From JBHHXR01 sp046757205 (lineage in GTDB: Bacteria > Pseudomonadota > Alphaproteobacteria > Rhodobacterales > Rhodobacteraceae): 15,707 nucleotides of DNA. Both the position numbers and the translations under genes were made by a program. Below, one piece after another: positions 1 through 8,882 of this stretch; position 1 is the first letter of the stretch, and every line of letters starts with the position of its first letter. The DNA is taken from NCBI GenBank assembly GCA_046757205.1, contig JBHHXR010000056.1, forward strand, positions 1 to 15,707. Reading direction: 5' to 3'. Below the pieces are notes generated by a model that saw nothing but the letters and a program-made list of their open reading frames with translations, was not told the origin of the DNA and ran no database searches.

Positions 1-1
1 G

Positions 2-1003
2 GACCTGCTGGTCGAAAACTGCGTCTTCTCGGGCACCGACGGCACGCCGCCGGACGCGACCGACGACTGGTCCATGCGCCGCTATCTCAGCGAGTTCCTT
101 TCCGACCGGCGGGTGATCGACTACCCGCCATGGAAATGGCAGCCGATCCTGCAGGGAATCATCCTCAGCAGGCGGCCGTTCCGTTCGGGTGAAGCCTACA
201 GGTCGATCTGGAACACCGAGCGGGACGAGAGCCCGCTGCTGACCACGACCCGGGAACAGGCCGAAGCGGTCGCCGCGGCGATGGCGGCGAAATACGGCGA
301 TGCGGTGATCGTCGATTTCGCCATGCGTTACGGCAACCCGTCGACGGACTCGGTGATCCGCAAGATGAGGGAAAAGGGCTGCGAGCGGATCGTGTTCTTC
401 CCGCTCTACCCGCAATACTCCGACACCACGACGGCGACGGCCAACGACGCGGCCTTCCGGGCGCTGATGAAGATGCACTGGCAACCGGCATTCCGCACCG
501 TCCCGCCGTATTACGATCACCCGCTCTATATCGACGCAATCGCCGGTTCGGTCGAGGCGACCTATGACGGGCTGGCAACCCGCCCGGACCTGTTGATCAC
601 CTCCTACCACGGCATGCCGGTACGCTATCTGACGCAGGGCGATCCCTATTATTGCCACTGCCTCAGGACGACACGGCTCCTGCGCCAGCGTCTCGGCTGG
701 GCGGAGAAGGACATCCGCGTGACCTTCCAGTCGAAATTCGGACCGGAGGACTGGTTCGAGCCGGCGACCATCGACGAGGTCGCGCGGCTGGCCAGAGCGG
801 GAGCCACGAACATCGCGGTGATCGCGCCGGCCTTTTCGGCCGACTGCCTGGAGACGCTCGAGGAGATCAACGGCGAAATCCGCGAAGCCTTCGAGGCGGC
901 GGGCGGCGAGACCTTCACCTACATTCCGTGCCTGAACGCCACCGCGCCGCACACCAAGATGATGATGGCGATACTGGAGCGGGAACTGTCCGGCTGGCTG
1001 TGA
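2..1003 (+). CDS. hemH: Ferrochelatase, 5' end cut by the window edge
   Basis: This enzyme inserts ferrous iron into protoporphyrin IX, the last step of haem synthesis. The frame is open from base 2 to the TGA at 1001-1003 (333 codons visible), so perhaps 10-25 N-terminal residues are missing compared with the usual 340-360. Family marks seen are the block WSMRRYLSEFLSDRRVID (from about base 68), SYHGMP carrying the catalytic histidine (near 604-620), DPYYCHC, FQSKFGPEDW, and FSADCLETLEEI with the conserved acidic residue. An in-frame ATG at 74 is inside the conserved block, so it is not the start. The residues just before that block (VFSGTDGTPPDATDD) resemble the usual NLGTPDATD motif only loosely. 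The gene converges on mutT. The identity is secure; the true start lies outside the window. Confidence 0.95.
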   Translation, partial: DLLVENCVFSGTDGTPPDATDDWSMRRYLSEFLSDRRVIDYPPWKWQPILQGIILSRRPFRSGEAYRSIWNTERDESPLLTTTREQAEAVAAAMAAKYGDAVIVDFAMRYGNPSTDSVIRKMREKGCERIVFFPLYPQYSDTTTATANDAAFRALMKMHWQPAFRTVPPYYDHPLYIDAIAGSVEATYDGLATRPDLLITSYHGMPVRYLTQGDPYYCHCLRTTRLLRQRLGWAEKDIRVTFQSKFGPEDWFEPATIDEVARLARAGATNIAVIAPAFSADCLETLEEINGEIREAFEAAGGETFTYIPCLNATAPHTKMMMAILERELSGWL

Positions 1004-1021
1004 CCACGGCGGCAAACGCTT

Positions 1022-1047
1022 CGGGCCGGGATATGTGTCCCGGCCCG
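1022..1047 (+). terminator. Perfect 10-bp hairpin after hemH
   Basis: CGGGCCGGGA (1022-1031) and TCCCGGCCCG (1038-1047) pair perfectly across a 6-base loop, starting 18 bases after the hemH stop. There is no T tract after it, so a classic intrinsic terminator is not fully met. It may be a terminator or an mRNA 3' stabilising hairpin. Being symmetric, it could also serve transcription arriving from mutT on the other strand. Confidence 0.55.
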
Positions 1048-1165
1048 TGAGCTGCGGATAGGTATTCAGGTTACTGCCTGTACTACTAATTCCGCCTTGC
1101 ATCCTTTCGGGATGCGCGAGGGACGATGAAGTGACACCGAGGATATAGACAAAATGTGGGCGACT

Positions 1166-1216
1166 TTACGGTCGAATTGTGTCCGGTTTGCCCCAATCCT
1201 GGGACAATTCCGTTAA
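1166..1216. repeat. Imperfect inverted repeat between hemH and mutT
   Basis: TTACGG-TC-GAATTGT-G-TCC (1166-1184) faces GGGACAATTCCGTTAA (1201-1216); the 7-bp core GAATTGT/ACAATTC is perfect. A second hairpin, TTGCCCCA (1188-1195) with TGGGACAA (1200-1207), has one mismatch and a 4-base loop. It uses the same ACAA bases, so the two cannot form together. The rest of 1048-1222 holds nothing that I can support as a gene. The likely role is 3' end formation for mutT (read on the minus strand). Confidence 0.35.
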
Positions 1217-1222
1217 CAATAC

Positions 1223-1621
1223 CTAAAGCAGGTCGCGCAGCACCGGAATCAGCGGCAAATCGGCCGGCGGCATGGCGTAGTCGCGCAATTCGGCGGGCCG
1301 CACCCAGCGAAGCGCCTGGTCCTCGCGGCCGTGCGCCGTGCCTGTCCATTTCCGGCACACGAAGAGCGGCATCAGCAGGTGGAAATCGGCGTAACCGTGG
1401 CTGGCGAAGGTGAGCGGGGCAAGGCAGCTCCGCCAGGTGTCGATCCCCAGTTCCTCGTGCAGTTCGCGGATCAGCGCCGTCTCCGGCGTTTCGCCGGGCT
1501 CCACCTTGCCGCCGGGGAATTCCCACAGCCCCGCCATCGCCTTGCCCTCGGGGCGTCGCGTCAGAAGAATGCGCCCATCGGGATCGACCAGCGCCACGGC
1601 CGAGACCAGGACAACCTTCAT
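1223..1621 (-). CDS. mutT: MutT-type Nudix hydrolase (8-oxo-dGTP pyrophosphatase)
   Basis: This enzyme probably hydrolyses oxidised dGTP to the monophosphate and so prevents A:T to C:G mutations. The product is 132 residues, a normal length for MutT. The Nudix box G-x5-E-x7-R-E-L-x-E-E-x-G-I is complete at residues 38-60 (G38, E44, R52, E53, E56, E57, G59), preceded by GLWEFPG. The start ATG (1621-1619) overlaps the TGA of argJ in an ATGA arrangement, which fixes the start and implies translational coupling. It is the last gene of the prolyl isomerase-argJ-mutT operon, an order common in alphaproteobacteria. The substrate is inferred from the family; other Nudix substrates are possible. Confidence 0.93.
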   Translation of the reverse strand: MKVVLVSAVALVDPDGRILLTRRPEGKAMAGLWEFPGGKVEPGETPETALIRELHEELGIDTWRSCLAPLTFASHGYADFHLLMPLFVCRKWTGTAHGREDQALRWVRPAELRDYAMPPADLPLIPVLRDLL

Positions 1622-2955
1622 GAACGGTAATCGGCGTTGATCGTGATGTAGCCGTGCGTCAGGTCGCACGTCCAGACGGTGGCCGTACCGTCGCCCACAC
1701 CGAGGTCCACGGTGATCTCTATTTCCTGTGCCTTCATCACCGCCGCGCCGAGTTCCTCGCGATATCCCGACGCCACCCGGCCGTTTTCGGCCACGGTGAC
1801 GCCGCCGAAGCGGATCGACATCCGGTCCCGGTCGGCCGGTTCGCCCGACTTGCCGACGGCCATCACGACGCGCCCCCAGTTCGGGTCCTCCCCGGCGATG
1901 GCGGTCTTGACCAGCGGCGAGTTGGCGATGGCCTTGCCGATCACACGCGCCGAACGTTCGGATTCCGCGCCGGTCACGTTCACGGTGACGAATTTCGTCG
2001 CCCCCTCGCCGTCGCGCACCACCTGGTGCGCCAGATCGGTCATCACGGCCGACAGGCCATCCATGAACAAGGCCGAGCGGCCATCCTCGGTCGATCTGAT
2101 CGGGGCGATACCGGACCTTCCCGTCGCCGCCAGTATCAGCGTGTCCGACGTCGAGGTGTCGCTGTCCACGGTGATGCAATTGAAACTCGTGCCGGTGCCG
2201 CGCGCCAGCATGTCCTGCAGCACCGGCGCTTCGATTGCCGCATCGGTGAAGATGAACACCAGCATCGTCGCCATGTCCGGCTCGATCATGCCGGAACCCT
2301 TGGCGAAGCCCGCGATCCTCACCTTCCGGCCGCCGAGATCGACCTCGGCGCGGGCGCCCTTTGGAAATGTATCGGTTGTCATGATCGCTTCGGCAGCCTC
2401 GCGGGCCGCCGAAGGCGACAATCCGTCCACCAGTTCGCCGATCTTTGCAACCACCCGTTCCGCAGGCAACGGCTCGCCGATCACGCCGGTCGAGGCGACG
2501 AAGACGTGCTCCGGGCTGCAATCGAGCGCTTCGGCGGCGGCAGACGCGGTCTTCCGCACCGCCTCGATCCCCGCCGCGCCGGTAAAGGCGTTGGCGTTGC
2601 CGGAGTTCACCAGGATGCCGAACCCGCCCCGTTTCGGCCCAGCGGAATGCAGCCTTGCGAGGTTGCGCTGGCACCACAGAACGGGTTCGGCGCGGGTGGC
2701 CGAGCGGGTAAAGACGCCCGCGATAGTGCTGCCCTCGTCGATGGCGGCCAGCATGACGTCGCGGCGGCCCCGGTATTTCACGGCGGCTTCTGCCGCCGCG
2801 AAACGCACGCCGGCAATGACCGGCAGGTCGGGGAAGCGGGGCGGAGCAAGCGGCGAGATCCGGGGCGCCGGTGACCCCGCCGCATCGGCGCGCAGACGCG
2901 CCGCTTCCTGCCTGAGCGCCGCTAACTCCTGCTCCAGCTCGGCCCGCGTCTTCAT
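1618..2955 (-). CDS. argJ: Bifunctional ornithine acetyltransferase / N-acetylglutamate synthase
   Basis: ArgJ moves the acetyl group from N-acetylornithine to glutamate, and in bifunctional forms also makes N-acetylglutamate from acetyl-CoA, in cytoplasmic arginine synthesis. The product is 445 residues. Family marks are SPLAPPRFPDLP (34-45), KGSGMIEPDMATML (219-232) with the self-cleavage site before Thr230, the new N-terminal nucleophile of the beta chain, DSDTSTSDT (264-272), AGEDPNWGR (354-362) and the C-terminal DLTHGYITINADYRS. Residues 1-27, before the usual family start, form a leucine-spaced, charged helix (L7, L11, L14, L21) that most ArgJ proteins lack. The ATG has GAGGA about 10 bases upstream and lies 13 bp after the prolyl isomerase stop. 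A non-ATG internal start near residue 30 cannot be excluded. Confidence 0.96.
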   Translation of the reverse strand: MKTRAELEQELAALRQEAARLRADAAGSPAPRISPLAPPRFPDLPVIAGVRFAAAEAAVKYRGRRDVMLAAIDEGSTIAGVFTRSATRAEPVLWCQRNLARLHSAGPKRGGFGILVNSGNANAFTGAAGIEAVRKTASAAAEALDCSPEHVFVASTGVIGEPLPAERVVAKIGELVDGLSPSAAREAAEAIMTTDTFPKGARAEVDLGGRKVRIAGFAKGSGMIEPDMATMLVFIFTDAAIEAPVLQDMLARGTGTSFNCITVDSDTSTSDTLILAATGRSGIAPIRSTEDGRSALFMDGLSAVMTDLAHQVVRDGEGATKFVTVNVTGAESERSARVIGKAIANSPLVKTAIAGEDPNWGRVVMAVGKSGEPADRDRMSIRFGGVTVAENGRVASGYREELGAAVMKAQEIEITVDLGVGDGTATVWTCDLTHGYITINADYRS

Positions 2956-2968
2956 GCCCGTGGAGTCC

Positions 2969-3859
2969 TCAGTTGGCCGCCAGCAACGAACGGTCGCGCA
3001 TGGCGGAGGCCGGAATGTCGGTGCGCGGCTTTTCTATTTCCGCGGCGTCGCGCAGCTTTTTCACCAGGGCATCGACCGCCCTTTGCTGGATCTCGGTGGT
3101 GATCTGGTCGCGCGTGTCCTCCAGCGTCGGCTTCGGCTTGATGCGGGATTCGTTCAGCTTAACCACATGCCAGCCGAACTGCGTCTTGACCGGTTCGGAA
3201 ACCTCGCCGTCGTCCAGCGACATCACGGCGGCCTCGAATTCCGGCACCATCTGGCCCGGCCCGAACCAGCCCAGCGCGCCGCCGCCCTGCCCGGACGGCC
3301 CGGTGGATTTCTTCTTGGCCAGCTCCGCGAAATCCGCGCCGTCCCTCAGCTCCTGCACGATCGTTTTGGCCTCGTCTTCCCTCGCCACCAGGATATGCGA
3401 GGCGTTGAATTCCCGCTCGGCCGGAAGGTTGGCGTATTTCTCGTCGTAGGCGGCAGCGACATCCGCCTCGGCGACGGGCTGGGCGGCGACGCTGTTGACG
3501 ACACTCGCGGCCAGCAGGGCGCTGCGCTCGTTATCGACCGCAAGCCGGACCTCCAGCGGAACGCCGTTGTTGTCCTCCACGGCCCGCTCGCTCAGCAGTA
3601 TCTGGTCGGTCAACTGCTGAATGATGCCGTTGAACAGCACCTCGTCCGGCAGGCTCTGGTAATTCTGCGGCAGCTTCGACAGCATGACGATCACGTGCCC
3701 GAGCGTGATCTCGGTGCCGTTCACCCGCACCAGGACCGAGCCGGCGTCGAAGTCGGCCTGTGCCTCGCCCGATGAACCGCCGCTCTCCTGCGCCAGCGCG
3801 GCAGGCGTTGAGGACAGGGCGACCAGTGACACTGCGCAGGCAGTCAGAAGGTGACGCAT
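2969..3859 (-). CDS. Exported parvulin-type peptidyl-prolyl isomerase
   Basis: This is a periplasmic folding catalyst of the PpiC/SurA/PrsA kind (296 residues). Residues 1-23 form a Sec signal peptide with a cut expected after ALA-Q (about 23/24). Residues 40-135 form a helical SurA-like N-terminal region. Residues 150-237 form the parvulin domain, with FNASHILVA, GGGALGWFGPGQMVPEFEAA and TQFGWHVVKL. A charged C-terminal helix follows. There is no lipobox, so it is soluble rather than a lipoprotein. AAGGAG sits about 10 bases before the ATG, supporting the start. It is first in the operon with argJ and mutT and divergent from secA, which makes sense for a factor that folds proteins after SecA-driven export, although the link is positional only. 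Confidence 0.92.
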   Translation of the reverse strand: MRHLLTACAVSLVALSSTPAALAQESGGSSGEAQADFDAGSVLVRVNGTEITLGHVIVMLSKLPQNYQSLPDEVLFNGIIQQLTDQILLSERAVEDNNGVPLEVRLAVDNERSALLAASVVNSVAAQPVAEADVAAAYDEKYANLPAEREFNASHILVAREDEAKTIVQELRDGADFAELAKKKSTGPSGQGGGALGWFGPGQMVPEFEAAVMSLDDGEVSEPVKTQFGWHVVKLNESRIKPKPTLEDTRDQITTEIQQRAVDALVKKLRDAAEIEKPRTDIPASAMRDRSLLAAN

Positions 3860-3929
3860 CGGTAGGTTCTCCTTGGTTCCGTCACGCGACGGTGAATGCT
3901 GTGGGGGCGGGTCCGGGCCGGAGCCGCCG

Positions 3930-3958
3930 TTGACAGGCGGTAGCCTGCCGCTTATGTC
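3930..3958 (+). promoter_or_regulatory. Candidate sigma-70 promoter for secA
   Basis: A perfect TTGACA (3930-3935) is followed after 17 bases by TATGTC (3953-3958), a fair -10. The spacer holds a dyad, CAGGC-GGTA-GCCTG (3934-3947), that touches the -35 box and could be an operator. This would give a secA leader of about 150 bases. I found no equally good promoter facing the prolyl isomerase in the 257-bp divergent gap. Confidence 0.35.
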
Positions 3959-3999
3959 CCTTGCCAGTATGACAAGGCCCTTTGCGGCAACCGCTTGCC
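3959..3999 (+). other. Two small dyads in the secA leader
   Basis: CCTTG (3959-3963) pairs with CAAGG (3973-3977) across 9 bases, and GGCAA (3986-3990) pairs with TTGCC (3995-3999) across 4 bases. They lie downstream of the candidate promoter. An open frame of 99 codons covers this gap but has no family resemblance and overlaps the secA start, so I treat the gap as regulatory. Confidence 0.2.
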
Positions 4000-4116
4000 A
4001 TCATCTACGACTTTGGGAGCTGGCGAACAACCACCCCTGCAACGTTGAGGCGCAAAATCGATTGGGCGACGCCAGGCCGGTTACGAGCGTCGTGAGAAAC
4101 GAAGAACGGAACCCCC

Positions 4117-6825
<2,709 letters not shown>

Positions 6826-6850
6826 TTCGCCGCTCCGGCGCAACGTGCTG

Positions 6851-6873
6851 ACCTGAAACGATTTTCATCAGGT
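6851..6873 (+). terminator. Weak hairpin downstream of secA
   Basis: ACCTGA (6851-6856) pairs with TCAGGT (6868-6873); an inner TGAAA/TTTCA pairing is an alternative. A run of five T occurs some ten bases later. It is a candidate secA terminator with modest stem strength. The rest of 6826-6990 shows no gene. A TTGACT at 6919-6924 has no convincing -10 partner. Confidence 0.3.
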
Positions 6874-6994
6874 CTGCCACATTTTTGCACCAGCGCGACC
6901 ACGATTTCGCCACCATTGTTGACTAGCCAGCAACCAGGGGCGCGCCTTTTCTTTACGCGAAGTTTCGAGTTGTCCGGTTACTGCGCCTCTGGGA

Positions 6995-7058
6995 GCTTCG
7001 GCCGGATCCGCGTCCGGAGCGTTTCCCGCCACCGCCGTTTCTTCGCGGCGTGCGGCGG
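6995..7058 (+). promoter_or_regulatory. Structured 5' leader of the envelope gene pair
   Basis: Two stems lie in the 80 bases before the GTG start at 7076. GCTTCGG (6995-7001) pairs with CCGGAGC (7014-7020) with one G-U pair. CCGCC-CGCCG (7026-7037) pairs with CGGCG-GGCGG (7046-7058) around a TTTCTTCG loop with a small bulge. The second stem ends 5 bases before the AGGAGG Shine-Dalgarno (7064-7069). Its position suggests a translational or stability role, which is inferred. Confidence 0.3.
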
Positions 7059-7075
7059 ATATCAGGAGGCGGACA

Positions 7076-8818
7076 GTGAAGGCAGACGATCGCACGATGA
7101 CGGTGGCAACCGGATTGGTCCTGACCATCGGCATCGGGTTTCTGGCGCAGAACAGCGGCGCCATCATGTCGGCGCTTTCCGGGGTGGAGGCAGTCGCGGT
7201 CGCCGACGACAGGTTTACCGTGAGGGCGGGAAAACCGCAGGCGCTGGATGTGCTGGCCAACGATCCCGCCGCGCCCAGATCAGAGGAATTCCGCATTGTC
7301 CGGCAGCCGGTCTGCGGCGCTCTGGAACGGACCGGAAACAGCCTCAGTTACGCGGCGTCCGGGCAATGCTCGGGCCCGGTTTTCTTCAGCTATTGCATCG
7401 TGGTCGACGGGAACTGCGAAACCGCGGGCGTGACGCTCAACGTCGTCGCCGCGCCAGCGAAACCCCGGAAAGACGCCGTCGCGGCCGCAGTTGCGCCGGC
7501 GCCCGCCGAACAGCCTTCCGCGAAACCGGCGGCGCCGCGCTCGCTCGAAACCCTGCGCAGCAGCGTGCTGACGGCCCTGCAAAAGCCGCCGGAGGACGCG
7601 GCGGCCGCGGCCCTGGAACGTGAAATGCCGGGCGTGGAAGACCTCCCGCCGGAACCTGTCGCCAGCGGCGAAACGCTTCCCCGACCAACCGGCGCCCCGA
7701 AACCGCCGCGCCATGACGAAGGCGGCGGCGACCGGCTTGCCGCCATGCTGCCGGGCCAGGCCCTCCCCCGGGAGGGTGCGGAATTGCCGGCGGAACGCGA
7801 TCTTCCGGCGACGGCGCCGGTATGGGCGGACACCGAAGTGCCGGGCTCCGAAGAGGCGGGGGTCATCGCGGCTGTGACGGATGACGCAGCGCCAATGGCG
7901 CAGATCGACACTCAGGCGCATGTCATTCTTCCATCCGTCCAGACGCCCGCTGCCAGAGCCGGAATGCCGGCGCCGACCATGCCGCCGGCGACGCCCGAAC
8001 GCCAGACCGACAAGATCTTCGTTGCCGCTATCGACGAGGCGCAACGCAATCCCGCCGGCCTTACCGCCAGTTCGGTGGAACTGACCGGGGCCGGGCGCCC
8101 GCTCTTGCCGGTCGTTCCGGTCGAGACCGCGACAGGGGCCGATCCCTGTCCGGTGGGCCTGGAGGCGGTGTCGTCGAGCGGCGCGACGCTGCGGATCGCC
8201 ATCGATGCGCCCTGCCACCAAGGGGAATCGTTCACGCTCGAGCATGCCTCGATCCGCTTTGCTGCGAGGACAGATACCGAAGGGCGCGCCATTCTGGAGT
8301 TTCCCGCGCTGGCCGAAAAGGCCGAGATCGGCCTGAAATTCGCCAGCGGCGGCAGCCGGAGGGTGACGGTCACCGTTCCGGACCTCGACCGATATATTCG
8401 CCTGGCGGTAAGCTGGGAGGGGCCCGCCGACATCGATCTGCACGCCTTCGAATTCGGCGCCGACGCCGGCGAGATCGGGCATGTGTGGTCCGGTGCGCCG
8501 CGCGGCTACCGCGAGGCGCGCAAGTCGGGCGGCGGATACATCAGCGTGCTGGGCAGCGGCGGGAAGGGTCCGCAGGCGGAAATCTACACGCTGCCGCTGT
8601 TCCGCCGCGCCGACAGCGGGCTGGTGGAGATGTCGCTGGCGCTGAACGGCGCGGCCGGATGCGGCGAGGCGGTGCCCATTCGAGTCGTCCGGGCCCACGC
8701 CCGCGCCTATATGGCGGTGCGCAACCTCCGTCTCGAGGTGGCGGATTGCGGCGGCCGGAGCGAACCGGTATTCATTGCCAATGCGCTCGGCGATCTCCGC
8801 GTTGCCAGCCGGCAATGA
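7076..8818 (+). CDS. Membrane-anchored Ig-like protein with DUF2135-like C-terminal domain, function unknown
   Basis: The product is 580 residues of unknown function, started at GTG because AGGAGG lies 6 bases upstream; an ATG seven codons later is the alternative. Residues 9-33 are a single hydrophobic segment, a signal anchor, so the rest is probably periplasmic. Residues 38-125 look like a bacterial Ig/cadherin-like repeat (DVLANDPAA, FFSYCIVVDG) with four cysteines (80, 98, 107, 114) able to form disulfides. Residues 126-310 are a Pro/Ala/Glu-rich linker of low complexity. Residues 355-435 form a beta-rich region with C358 and C380. Residues 440-580 hold VSWEGPADIDLHAFEF and GGYISVLGSGGKGPQAEIYTLP, which recall the W-x-DxDLH and GxGPE signatures of DUF2135/YfaP-type domains; this resemblance is from memory. 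It lies 64 bp before the PstS-OmpA fusion gene with no terminator between, so the two are probably co-transcribed. It may span the cell wall and bind a ligand or protein. Confidence 0.75.
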   Translation: MKADDRTMTVATGLVLTIGIGFLAQNSGAIMSALSGVEAVAVADDRFTVRAGKPQALDVLANDPAAPRSEEFRIVRQPVCGALERTGNSLSYAASGQCSGPVFFSYCIVVDGNCETAGVTLNVVAAPAKPRKDAVAAAVAPAPAEQPSAKPAAPRSLETLRSSVLTALQKPPEDAAAAALEREMPGVEDLPPEPVASGETLPRPTGAPKPPRHDEGGGDRLAAMLPGQALPREGAELPAERDLPATAPVWADTEVPGSEEAGVIAAVTDDAAPMAQIDTQAHVILPSVQTPAARAGMPAPTMPPATPERQTDKIFVAAIDEAQRNPAGLTASSVELTGAGRPLLPVVPVETATGADPCPVGLEAVSSSGATLRIAIDAPCHQGESFTLEHASIRFAARTDTEGRAILEFPALAEKAEIGLKFASGGSRRVTVTVPDLDRYIRLAVSWEGPADIDLHAFEFGADAGEIGHVWSGAPRGYREARKSGGGYISVLGSGGKGPQAEIYTLPLFRRADSGLVEMSLALNGAAGCGEAVPIRVVRAHARAYMAVRNLRLEVADCGGRSEPVFIANALGDLRVASRQ

Positions 8819-8882
8819 ACCGGGAACCGCTGCGGCCGAACAGGGCCGCCGGCGTGCCGGCAGGCTGACGGAAGGGTTGAAC

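Noticed and set aside
1679..3775. A 698-codon plus-strand open frame across argJ and the prolyl isomerase gene
   Set aside because: It lies antisense to two clear genes and has Ser/Ala/Arg-biased composition and no recognisable domain.
8775..8882. Upstream in-frame start for the PstS-OmpA gene, overlapping the previous gene
   Set aside because: It would bury the clear signal peptide 36 residues inside the protein and lacks a Shine-Dalgarno as good as that at ATG 8883.
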